NCBI RefSeq assembly: GCF_026626705.1
Contig: NZ_JAPNKC010000001.1
Coordinates: 4,402,001-4,466,000 of the forward strand
Length of the DNA stretch: 64,000 nt
Direction of reading: 5' to 3'
Source of the DNA: Pyxidicoccus sp. MSG2
GTDB taxonomy: Bacteria > Myxococcota > Myxococcia > Myxococcales > Myxococcaceae
Positions within the stretch are counted from its first letter, which is position 1; every line of letters starts with the position of its first letter. Below the pieces are notes generated by a model. That model was not told the origin of the DNA, did no database searches, and saw only the letters and a list, made by a program, of their open reading frames with translations. The position numbers and the translations under genes are program-made. Below, in pieces: positions 27,229 to 34,847 of this stretch.

Positions 27229-28908
27229 TCAGTTCTTGGTGATGGGCCGGTACCGGATGCGGTGCGGCTCCAGGGCCTCGGGGCCGAGGCGCTTCTTCTT
27301 GTCCGCCTCGTAGTCCTGGAAGTTGCCCTCGAAGAAGAACACCTTGCTGTCCCCCTCGAACGCCAGGATGTGCGTGGCGATGCGGTCCAGGAACCAGCGG
27401 TCGTGGCTGATGACCACCGCGCAGCCCGCGAAGCTCAGGAGCGCGTCCTCCAGGCTCCGCAGCGTCTCCACGTCCAGGTCGTTCGTGGGCTCGTCGAGCA
27501 GCAGGAGATTTCCGCCGCTCTTGAGCATCTTCGCCAGGTGCACGCGGTTGCGCTCGCCGCCGGACAGGTCCTTCACGCGCTTCTGCTGGTCCTGCCCCTT
27601 GAAGGCGAAGCCCGCCAGGTACGCGCGGCTGGGAATCTGCCCGCCCTTGCCCAGGTCCAGGTGGTCCAGCCCGCCGCTGACCTCCTGGAACACCGAGTTG
27701 TCACCATTCAGCGCGTCGCGACTCTGGTCCACGTAGGCCAGCTTCACCGTCTCGCCCATGCGCAGCTCGCCCGCGTCCGGCTTCTCCACGCCCGTCATCA
27801 TCCGGAACAGCGTCGTCTTGCCCGCGCCGTTGGGACCAATCACGCCGACGATGCCGCCCGGCGGCAGCTTGAAGTTCAGGTCGTCCACCAGCAGCCGGTC
27901 GCCGTACGCCTTGCGCAGCCCCTTGGCCTCCACCACCAGCCCGCCCAGCTTCGGCGCGGGAGGGATGATGATTTCGCCCGTGGGCTCGCGCTTCTCCTGC
28001 GACTGGTTGAGCAGATCCTCGTACGCGGCGATACGCGCCTTGCTCTTCGCCTGGCGTGCCTTGGGCGACTGACGCACCCACTCCAGCTCGCGCTTGAGCG
28101 TCTTCTGCCGGTGGCTCTCCGACTTCTCCTCCAGCGCCAGCCGGTTCTGCTTCTGCTCCAGCCAGCTGGAGTAGTTGCCCTTCCAGGGCACGCCCTCGCC
28201 GCGGTCCAGCTCCAGAATCCACTCGGCCGCGTTGTCCAGGAAGTACCGGTCGTGGGTGATGCAGACGATGGTGCCCTTGTACTCCTTCAGCGCCTGCTCC
28301 AGCCACGCGACGCTCTCCGCGTCCAGGTGGTTGGTGGGCTCGTCCAGCAGCAGCAGGTCCGGCTTCTCCAGCAGGATGCGGCACAGCGCCACGCGGCGCT
28401 TCTCACCGCCGGACAGCTTCGTCACGTCCGCGTCGCCCGGAGGCAGGCGCAGCGCGTCCATGGCCATCTCGATGGTGCGGTCCAGCTCCCAGCCGTTCAC
28501 AGCGTCGATGGCGTCCTGCAGCCGCGCCTGCTCGGCGAGGAGCTTCTCCATGGCCGCGTCGTCCATGGGCTCGGCGAACTTGGCGCTGATTTCGTTGAAG
28601 CGGTCCAGCGTGCCGCGAATCTCCTTCAGGCCCAGCTCCACGTTCCCCTTCACGTCGAGCGTGGGGTCGAGCTGTGGCTCCTGCGCCAGGTAGCCCACCT
28701 TGGCGGACGGGTCCGGCTTGGCGACGCCGAAGAACTCCGTGTCCACGCCCGCCATGATGCGCAGCAGCGTCGACTTGCCGGAGCCGTTCGGGCCGATGAC
28801 ACCAATCTTCGCGCCCGGGAAGAACGACAGGTAGATTCCCTTGAGGATCTCCTTGCTGTTCTTGACCTTGCGCAGGTCCTGCATCGTGAAGATGAAATTC
28901 TGGGCCAT
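27229..28908 (-). CDS. ettA: energy-dependent translational throttle protein EttA (ABC-F)
   Basis: A 559-residue cytosolic ABC-F protein with two nucleotide-binding domains and no membrane segment. Walker A motifs are GPNGSGKS (domain 1) and GPNGAGKT (domain 2). The signature and Walker B regions are [19 protein letters not shown] with [15 protein letters not shown], and [15 protein letters not shown] with [15 protein letters not shown]. The linker between them carries the P-site tRNA-interacting motif ([19 protein letters not shown]). The protein binds the ribosomal E site and gates the start of elongation according to ADP/ATP ratio. Length and the C-terminal [11 protein letters not shown] fit EttA rather than Uup or other ABC-F members. 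Confidence 0.95.
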   Translation of the reverse strand: MAQNFIFTMQDLRKVKNSKEILKGIYLSFFPGAKIGVIGPNGSGKSTLLRIMAGVDTEFFGVAKPDPSAKVGYLAQEPQLDPTLDVKGNVELGLKEIRGTLDRFNEISAKFAEPMDDAAMEKLLAEQARLQDAIDAVNGWELDRTIEMAMDALRLPPGDADVTKLSGGEKRRVALCRILLEKPDLLLLDEPTNHLDAESVAWLEQALKEYKGTIVCITHDRYFLDNAAEWILELDRGEGVPWKGNYSSWLEQKQNRLALEEKSESHRQKTLKRELEWVRQSPKARQAKSKARIAAYEDLLNQSQEKREPTGEIIIPPAPKLGGLVVEAKGLRKAYGDRLLVDDLNFKLPPGGIVGVIGPNGAGKTTLFRMMTGVEKPDAGELRMGETVKLAYVDQSRDALNGDNSVFQEVSGGLDHLDLGKGGQIPSRAYLAGFAFKGQDQQKRVKDLSGGERNRVHLAKMLKSGGNLLLLDEPTNDLDVETLRSLEDALLSFAGCAVVISHDRWFLDRIATHILAFEGDSKVFFFEGNFQDYEADKKKRLGPEALEPHRIRYRPITKN

Positions 28909-29001
28909 CGCGGCTTTCCTGCCTCCGGCGGGGTGAGGGGCTCAGCGGATACCAGGGTGGAACAGCGCACTCAAGCCGCGCGCGTCCCAGACTTCCCACC
29001 C

Positions 29002-29041
29002 CCAGGCGGGCCACGACGCCCGGCAGGCGTGCCCCGCCTGG
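29002..29041. terminator. candidate hairpin after the ECF sigma gene
   Basis: A nine-base perfect inverted repeat (ccaggcggg at 29002-29010 and cccgcctgg at 29033-29041) lies between the sigma gene stop and the ettA start, both leftward. It could end the sigma transcript. The 22-base loop and lack of a clear T tract make this tentative. Confidence 0.3.
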
Positions 29042-29134
29042 AGGGGCCTGGAGCCGGGAGGTCGGGTGGAGCGTCCGGTAACGGGCACTTCCCTGGTCCC
29101 CCGGTGGCCGTGAGCGGCTCGTGCGGTGAGGGGC

Positions 29135-30241
29135 TCAGGTGCCGCTCAACAGCACCCGGAGCAAGAGGGCCAGGGAGGCGACGGAGCAGGCCGTCACCAG
29201 GGCCATCAGCGCCAGGGCGGCCACGCGCTCCCGGTGCTGGCGGCTCGCGGCGGACGGGTCCTCGGCGCGCTCCAGCGCGAGCCGGCGCGCCGTGACGCGC
29301 GGCAGGTAGACGAGCACCAGCCAGTCCCAGGTGAAGATGAAGCCCGCCCAGAGCCCGATGAACCACGGGAGCGGGAGCGAGAACACGGTGGCCACGCCCA
29401 TGCCCACCACCGCGATGCTGGCGGCGGCGCCGGCCATCAGGCCGTAGCGGCCAATCCCCCGCCGCTCCTCCTCGTCGCGCGCCCGGGCCCGCAGCTTCCG
29501 GACGGAGAAGGATATACCCCCCAACGTCCCGGCGAGCATGGCGAGCGGAGCGACGAAGGAGAGCCACGTCGCGCCCGCGCTGGTCGCCGCCTTGAAGGAC
29601 GCGCCGACAGCGGCGCCCGAGCCGAGCGTCGACGGCAGCAGGGCCATGACATTCGCCGCCAGCTTCGAGTCCGGGGCCGTGCTCACGGCGAAGTCGCCCA
29701 GCCGCGCCTCGACGCCCTCGCGCAGCCGCGCCCGGGCCCGGGAGAGCCGCTTGCGCGCGGCCGGCTCGGACAAATCCAACAGCGAGGCCACCTGCCGCAG
29801 CGACCTGCCCTCGCGGTAGTAGACGAGGAGCACCTCGCGGTCGTCCACCTCGAGTGCCATCAGCGCGTCGTCCAGGACGGAGTCCCGCTCCGCCGCCAGC
29901 AACTGCTCGGTCGCGGTGGCCCGCTCATCGGCACGGCCCGCGAGGTGTTCCTCCGCTGTCGGCACGTGCCTGTCACGCAGCATCCGGAACGCCAGGTGGC
30001 GCGTCATGTTGCGCAGCCACGGGAGGAAGGTGCGGGGGTTGCGCAGCCGGGCGAGGTCCTTCCACGCGGCGACGAACACCTCCTGGGCCACGTCCTCGCT
30101 GCGCCCCACGTCGTGGACGATGGACAACGCGATGGCGCTCACCAGCCCGGCACAGCGCCGCACCAGCCGCTCGTAGGCGGAGCGGTCCCCCGCGGCGGCG
30201 AGGCGGACATCGGTTTCACTGAGGGTCGGTGGCGTGAGCAT
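29135..30241 (-). CDS. ECF sigma factor fused to a C-terminal membrane domain
   Basis: A 368-residue protein starting at ATG 30241 with AGGAG upstream. Residues about 20-90 are sigma region 2 (AYERLVRRCAGLVSAIALSIV, SEDVAQEVFVAAWKDL) and about 130-185 are region 4 (LDDALMALEVDDREVLLVYY, LSEPAARKRLSRARARL). The remaining 180 residues hold about five membrane segments, including WLSFVAPLAMLAGTLGGIS and PLPWFIGLWAGFIFTW. No anti-sigma gene is adjacent. The membrane module may tether or inhibit the sigma domain directly. This is an inference from architecture. Confidence 0.85.
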   Translation of the reverse strand: MLTPPTLSETDVRLAAAGDRSAYERLVRRCAGLVSAIALSIVHDVGRSEDVAQEVFVAAWKDLARLRNPRTFLPWLRNMTRHLAFRMLRDRHVPTAEEHLAGRADERATATEQLLAAERDSVLDDALMALEVDDREVLLVYYREGRSLRQVASLLDLSEPAARKRLSRARARLREGVEARLGDFAVSTAPDSKLAANVMALLPSTLGSGAAVGASFKAATSAGATWLSFVAPLAMLAGTLGGISFSVRKLRARARDEEERRGIGRYGLMAGAAASIAVVGMGVATVFSLPLPWFIGLWAGFIFTWDWLVLVYLPRVTARRLALERAEDPSAASRQHRERVAALALMALVTACSVASLALLLRVLLSGT

Positions 30242-30467
30242 GGCTCTCCTGGCGTGGAACGGGGACACCCTCAAGTGCCACCCGGGCCGGAGATGTGACC
30301 TGGGAGTCTACCGGACCCGTGTCGCCGTCCAACCCCGCGAAACCATGGGGGACGAAGGGGATTGGAGCCCCGGGAAAATCCCGCCGAAAATGCCGGTCGA
30401 TTTTCACGGACCTTGTTCGACCCTTCGTCGGGGAGGCTCCACTCCCCCCGAACTTCAGAGGAACACC

Positions 30468-30827
30468 ATGCGCTACGTGCTGGCCATCTACGAGAACGAG
30501 AAGGTGTGGGAGACCCTGCCGAAGGACGAGGCCGAGCGGGTGATGGGCGAGTACATGTCCTTCACGGACAGCATCCGCAAGAGCGGCAACTACAAGGCGG
30601 GCGAGGCGCTGCAGCCCGTGGCCACCGCCACCACCGTGCGCATCCGCGACGGCAAGCGCCTGACGACGGACGGCCCCTTCGCCGAGACGAAGGAGCAGTT
30701 GGGCGGCTTCTACCTCATCGAGGCGGAGAACATCGACCAGGCCATCGCCATCGCCTCGCGCATTCCGGCCGCGCGCACCGGCAGCATCGAGGTGCGCCCC
30801 GTGGTGGACTTCACGAAGCAGGGCTGA
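30468..30827 (+). CDS. YCII-related (DGPF-domain) protein
   Basis: A 119-residue ferredoxin-like fold protein (PF03795) beginning at ATG 30468 and MRYVLAIYENEKVWE. The signature DGPFAETKEQLGGFYLIEAE is intact. Proteins of this kind are typically encoded immediately before an ECF42-type sigma factor, as here with a 10-base gap. They are probable accessory or target proteins of that sigma. YCII-fold proteins may have hydrolase or dehydrochlorinase-like activity, but none is shown for this subgroup. Confidence 0.88.
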   Translation: MRYVLAIYENEKVWETLPKDEAERVMGEYMSFTDSIRKSGNYKAGEALQPVATATTVRIRDGKRLTTDGPFAETKEQLGGFYLIEAENIDQAIAIASRIPAARTGSIEVRPVVDFTKQG

Positions 30828-30837
30828 ACGCGCGCGA

Positions 30838-32112
30838 GTGAGCACCCCGGGCTCCACCCTGGAGCAGACCTACCGCGAGCACTACGGCCGCATCGTGGCC
30901 ACGGTCATCCGTGTGCTCGGCGGAGACTTCGCCGCGGCCGAGGAGGTGGTGCAGGAGGCCTTCGCGGATGCGCTCATACAGTGGCCGCGGCAGGGGACTC
31001 CTCACGAGCCGCGGGCCTGGGTCATCCGCGCCGCGCGCAACAAGGCGGTGGACCGCGTGCGGCGCGGGGTGCGCCTGGGGGCTCGCGTCAACGAAATGGA
31101 GGTGGTGGCGCGCATCGAGCAGGAGCTCGCCCCGCCTCCGGATGGCACGGAGTGGCAGGCGCTCCCGGACGACACGCTGCGCCTGCTCTTCACGTGCTGC
31201 CATCCCGCGCTCGCGCCCGAGGCCCAGGTGGCGCTCGCGCTGCGCACGCTGTGCGGCCTCACCACGGAGGAGATTGCACACGCCTTCCTCGTGCCGCCCG
31301 CGACGATGGCGCAGCGGTTGGTGCGCGCGCAGCGCAAGATTCACGCTGCGGGCATTCCCTACTCCGTGCCGGAAGCGGAGGCACTGCGCGAGCGCACGCA
31401 CGGGGTATTGCACACGGTGTACCTCGTCTTCTCCGAGGGCTACGCGGCCACGGATGGACCGGAGTTGCTGCGGGTGGAGCTGTGCGCGGAGGCGCTGCGG
31501 CTGGGCCGGCTCGCGCGCTCGCTGCTGCCGCGTGACGCGGAGGTCGCCGCCCTGCTCGCGCTGATGCTGCTGCACCATGCGCGCCGCCGCGCCCGCGTGG
31601 CGGCGGATGGGGGCCTGGTCCTGCTGGACAGGCAGGACCGCGCGCTGTGGGACGGCACGGAGATTCAGGAGGGACTGGCGCAGCTCGACGCGGCGCTCGC
31701 GCTGGGGGCCCGGGGGCCCTACACGCTACAGGCCGCCATCGCGGCGCTGCACGCGCAGGCGGCGCGGGCCGAGGACACGGACTGGGCGCAGATTGCCGCG
31801 CTCTACGAGAAGCTGTGTGAGCTGTCGCCCGGCCCCGTCGTGGAGCTGAACCGCGCGGCGGCGGTGGCCATGGCGCGCGGACCCGAGCACGGACTCGCGC
31901 TGGTGGACGACCTGGAGACGTCCGGAAGGCTCACGGACTATCACCTGCTCCCCGCCGCGCGCGCCGAGCTGCTGCGGCGCCTGGGACGCAACGAGGAGGC
32001 GGCAGCCAGCTACCGGCGCGCCCTGGCACTGGTGCGCACCGCGCCGGAGCGGCGCTTCCTGGAGGAGCGGCTGCGCGAGCTGCTCGACGGAGCAGGGCCT
32101 GGCACCGGCTAG
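30838..32112 (+). CDS. RNA polymerase sigma factor, ECF42-type (DUF6596)
   Basis: A 424-residue protein starting at GTG 30838. Sigma region 2 lies at about residues 12-75 (YREHYGRIVATVIRVLGGDFA, PRAWVIRAARNKAVDRVRR) and region 4 at about 110-165 (LCGLTTEEIAHAFLVPPATMAQRLVRAQRKI). A long helical TPR-like C-terminal extension (DUF6596, including VFSEGYAATDGPELLRVELC) replaces the usual separate anti-sigma partner and is needed for activity in studied ECF42 members. The gene pairs with the DGPF protein upstream. The stimulus is unknown. Confidence 0.9.
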   Translation: MSTPGSTLEQTYREHYGRIVATVIRVLGGDFAAAEEVVQEAFADALIQWPRQGTPHEPRAWVIRAARNKAVDRVRRGVRLGARVNEMEVVARIEQELAPPPDGTEWQALPDDTLRLLFTCCHPALAPEAQVALALRTLCGLTTEEIAHAFLVPPATMAQRLVRAQRKIHAAGIPYSVPEAEALRERTHGVLHTVYLVFSEGYAATDGPELLRVELCAEALRLGRLARSLLPRDAEVAALLALMLLHHARRRARVAADGGLVLLDRQDRALWDGTEIQEGLAQLDAALALGARGPYTLQAAIAALHAQAARAEDTDWAQIAALYEKLCELSPGPVVELNRAAAVAMARGPEHGLALVDDLETSGRLTDYHLLPAARAELLRRLGRNEEAAASYRRALALVRTAPERRFLEERLRELLDGAGPGTG

Positions 32113-32124
32113 GGTGCACAGGAC

Positions 32125-32859
32125 ATGAAGACCATTTCCTGGCTGTTCTGTGGCCTGCTGGTGACAGCGTGCGCATCCACGAGCCTCACCCAGCAACGCT
32201 GGGAGACTGCAGAGGCAACCGCCGGGGAGTGTGACGACCCGGCTGCGGACCGATGCACCCTGTTCATCTGCGGGGTGGGGGCATGCGGCCTCTACTACTG
32301 CGAGGACGTGGAACCGAACGGCATCGTGCGCGCACAAGCCATGGTGCCCGTTCGGCCACCCGCTCCACCAATGCCGGCGCCGGGACCCGCGCGTCCATTT
32401 CCGACACCCGCCAATCCCCAGCGCTACTGGGGAAGCATGCAGGGCCTGCCGGAGAACGCGGAACCCATCTTCATCATCCCCTGGAATCAATCGAGCGAGG
32501 AGTACGCGGCGCGGCTCAGAAAGGAGCTGGAGAACCAGCCTCGACGGACCTGGGTCAAGCACCACGTGTTCCCCCAGGCTTTCAAGGAGTGGTTCCTCTC
32601 CAGAGGGGTCGACATCCACGAATGGACGTTGGTGCTCGACAAGCAGGTTCACGAGAACATCCACAGAGGGGGCATGGGTGGCCCCTGGAACGCGGAGTGG
32701 GCGCGCTACATCGAGAACAACAGGCGTGCACACCGGCAAGCCATCCACCTCTTTGCGACGCAGATGATTTTCCGGTTCGACCTCGCGGGACCCGTTGTGC
32801 CGTACTACAGCAAGAAAGCCATTCCCCTGTTCCCCGTCGTGGAAGAAGACATCTACTGA
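32125..32859 (+). CDS. Sit-type polymorphic toxin lipoprotein (TIGR02269-like)
   Basis: A 244-residue lipoprotein with signal MKTISWLFCGLLVTAC. After a Cys-rich segment (C36, C44, C49, C54, C59) and a Pro-rich linker (residues 75-100), the C-terminal domain carries W143-V-K-H146-H147-V-F-P, then HEW, H176-E-N-I-H180 and GGPWNAEWARY. The paired histidines, spacing and final H-x3-H look like an AHH/HNH-superfamily nuclease, which would make it DNA- or RNA-cleaving. In myxobacteria such lipoprotein toxins are passed between kin by TraA-dependent outer-membrane exchange. The partner two bases downstream is a double-CXXCG protein, so this is a SitA6-like (possibly SitA5-like) toxin. The numbered subfamily is from memory. 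Confidence 0.78.
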   Translation: MKTISWLFCGLLVTACASTSLTQQRWETAEATAGECDDPAADRCTLFICGVGACGLYYCEDVEPNGIVRAQAMVPVRPPAPPMPAPGPARPFPTPANPQRYWGSMQGLPENAEPIFIIPWNQSSEEYAARLRKELENQPRRTWVKHHVFPQAFKEWFLSRGVDIHEWTLVLDKQVHENIHRGGMGGPWNAEWARYIENNRRAHRQAIHLFATQMIFRFDLAGPVVPYYSKKAIPLFPVVEEDIY

Positions 32860-32861
32860 CC

Positions 32862-33575
32862 ATGCGGCTCTACCGACTCCGAAACGTGTCTCCGTCGAGC
32901 TACTCGTGGGAGCTGCGGACGGAGCACCAATGGTTGTTGCCCGGCGTCCACTGCCCGACCTGCGATGACATCTGGAGTGGAATTGGCGAGGCGTATCCAG
33001 CGGTGGACCTGTCCGGACTGCCGGACGCCAGGAAGTTCAGGGCGCGTGTAGAAGAGGACTTCGAGGAGTTCACGCGCCTCCGGGAGCTGGTGCGGCCCCT
33101 GGTACCAAAGGGCGTGCCGCTGGAGCCGGGAACGACCTTTGGCGCGCTCGTTGGAAGAGGCCACGGGCAGTTCCCTCAGCTCGTCTTTCCAGCGCCATGG
33201 ACGTTGCTTGTCCGCCGGGAGGCACTGGAGCGGCTCCAGGCGGAAGGCCTGCGCGGCCTGAACGGCTGCCGCACGGAGCTGCGGTTCAAGCAGAAGGACC
33301 CACCTGAGCTGCTGGAGCTTCAAATAGAGCCGCGCGGGCTGCTGCATCGGGACTGCCTGCCCCGAGGCCTGCCCGCGCCATGCGAAACGTGCGGAGGGCC
33401 CGGCTTCAGCTTGCCAGCGGAACCCATCCTGGACGCCGCCTCTCTACCGGATGACCGTGACCTCTTCCGGCTCGCCAACTATCAGACGGTCATCGTCGGT
33501 ACGGAGCGGTTCGCGGAGACGGTGCGGCGACTCGGCTTCGAAGAAGTGAAGTTCAGCGAGCTACCAACGCGCTGA
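32862..33575 (+). CDS. double-CXXCG immunity protein (SitI6-like)
   Basis: A 237-residue cytoplasmic protein whose ATG lies two bases after the toxin stop. Two zinc-ribbon-like knuckles are present, C31-P-T-C34 and C174-E-T-C177-G-G, the pattern of the myxobacterial double-CXXCG family (TIGR02264). Members are immunity proteins for Sit lipoprotein toxins. Absence of a signal peptide fits neutralisation of a nuclease in the cytoplasm. The pair is flanked by a sigma factor gene and a convergent phosphoesterase gene, and no sitB-like accessory gene is present here. Confidence 0.82.
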   Translation: MRLYRLRNVSPSSYSWELRTEHQWLLPGVHCPTCDDIWSGIGEAYPAVDLSGLPDARKFRARVEEDFEEFTRLRELVRPLVPKGVPLEPGTTFGALVGRGHGQFPQLVFPAPWTLLVRREALERLQAEGLRGLNGCRTELRFKQKDPPELLELQIEPRGLLHRDCLPRGLPAPCETCGGPGFSLPAEPILDAASLPDDRDLFRLANYQTVIVGTERFAETVRRLGFEEVKFSELPTR

Positions 33576-33592
33576 CCCGTCCGCAGCAGTCT

Positions 33593-34681
33593 TCACGCCC
33601 GCCGCAGCGTGATGACCGCCAGCTCCGCCGGAGCGCCCAGCCGCACCGGCGGCCCGGTGGTGCCCGCACCGCGATTCACATACAGCCACGAGCGGCCCTG
33701 CCGGTACATCCCCGCAGTCCACCGGGTCATGAAGCGAGCCAGCGACAAGCGGCGGACCCACGGCACCGCGAGCTGCCCCCCGTGCGTGTGCCCCGACAGC
33801 GTCAACTCCACGCCGCGCGCCTGCGCCTGCGGAAACAGGTCCGGGTCATGCGCGAGCAGCACCGTGGGAGCACCGTCCGGCCGTGCAGCCAGCGCCCGCT
33901 CCACGTCGTGCCGCGACGTCCACGTGTCGTCCACGCCCGCGACGTAGAGGTTCGCCCCATCCCGCCTCACCACGACGCCCCGGTTGCGCAGCACCGTCAG
34001 CCCGTTCCGCTCCAGCTCACGGACCAGGTGCTCGCCGTCCGTGAAGTAGTCGTGGTTGCCCATGCACGCGAAGGCGCCGTCCCTCGCGCGCAGTCCCCCC
34101 AGCGCCCGCGCCACGGCCTCCACGTGCGACGAGCCATGGGCAATCAAGTCTCCCGTGACGGTGACGAGGTCCAGCCCCAGCCCGTTGAGGCGCGTCACCC
34201 AGGCGGCCACCTTCTCCTCGGGCACGTGGGGCCCGCAGTGCACGTCGGAGAGCTGGCCGATGCGATAGCCGTCGAGCTCCTTCGGAAGGCCCGCCACGCG
34301 CACCGTCCGCTTCCGCAGCCGCGGCCGGCCGAGCACCGCGTCACCGCCCATCACCAGCGCGACGGCCCCCGCCATTCCCCACGTCACGCCCCCCGGAGCA
34401 CCCGCCTGGATGGCCAGCGCGGCCGGCAGCATCAGCAGGTCGAACACCAGGCAGGCCGACCACCAGCCCAGCGCCACATAGGTGGACGCCGCGCGAGGCG
34501 TCGTCGTCCACGGACTCTGGAGCTGCTTCAGGTACGGCCACGACACACCCAGCGCCACGAGCGCAGGCAGCGGCGTGCGCGTGAGCCAGCAGAGCCAGAG
34601 CACCGGCGGGAGCTGGACGACGGTGACGAGGGCGGCCGCCAGCAGGTGGAAGCGGCCCTGGAGTCGCGTTCGAAGGGACAT
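33593..34681 (-). CDS. membrane metallophosphoesterase
   Basis: A 362-residue protein starting at ATG 34681. Four hydrophobic segments occupy residues about 12-115. The calcineurin-like phosphoesterase domain follows with its metal motifs in order: QLSDVHCG, VTVTGDLIAHG, CMGNHDYF, LLAHDP and LSGHTHGGQ. This is the YkuE/YaeI-type layout, which places the binuclear metal site in the cytoplasm or periplasm depending on topology. Relatives hydrolyse phosphodiesters or UDP-sugar lipids. It is convergent with the immunity gene, 17 bases away. Confidence 0.9.
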   Translation of the reverse strand: MSLRTRLQGRFHLLAAALVTVVQLPPVLWLCWLTRTPLPALVALGVSWPYLKQLQSPWTTTPRAASTYVALGWWSACLVFDLLMLPAALAIQAGAPGGVTWGMAGAVALVMGGDAVLGRPRLRKRTVRVAGLPKELDGYRIGQLSDVHCGPHVPEEKVAAWVTRLNGLGLDLVTVTGDLIAHGSSHVEAVARALGGLRARDGAFACMGNHDYFTDGEHLVRELERNGLTVLRNRGVVVRRDGANLYVAGVDDTWTSRHDVERALAARPDGAPTVLLAHDPDLFPQAQARGVELTLSGHTHGGQLAVPWVRRLSLARFMTRWTAGMYRQGRSWLYVNRGAGTTGPPVRLGAPAELAVITLRRA

Positions 34682-34764
34682 CGGACCGCAGTGTCTAATC
34701 GCCCCCTGACCTCCGTGCCGCAGGCCGCACGGTGGGCGGGCGGCCGCCACACCCGCCCCGTGCC

Positions 34765-34795
34765 TTGACCCACCCGACGCAATCCCCGATATACC
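34765..34795 (+). promoter_or_regulatory. candidate sigma-70 promoter for the iron receptor
   Basis: TTGACC (34765-34770) and TATACC (34790-34795), or GATATA at 34788-34793, are spaced 17-19 bases apart. They lie about 50 bases ahead of the receptor start, in an otherwise GC-rich stretch. Transcription would begin close to the Fur-like site. Confidence 0.45.
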
Positions 34796-34807
34796 TTCCG
34801 CCCACAG

Positions 34808-34824
34808 TTGAGATTGCGTCGCAA
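34808..34824. promoter_or_regulatory. degenerate Fur-like box before the TonB receptor
   Basis: The 17 bases ttgagattgcgtcgcaa share 13 positions with the common iron-box form ttgagaatgattctcaa. They contain an inner palindrome ttgcg-t-cgcaa and lie 23 bases before the receptor ATG, just downstream of the candidate promoter. Comparison with the much better site at 40818 supports, but does not prove, iron control. Confidence 0.4.
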
Positions 34825-34847
34825 AACCAAAAAGCCCCGGATTGCGG

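Noticed and set aside
27262..29295. Plus-strand frame of 677 codons opposite ettA
   Set aside because: It is the antisense of ettA; only the minus strand shows ABC motifs.
30386..30405. gaaaat...attttc inverted repeat and a ggtcga motif upstream of the DGPF gene, considered as an ECF42 promoter
   Set aside because: Spacing to any -10 element is wrong and the motif is not a match to the TGTCGA form; left as unproven.
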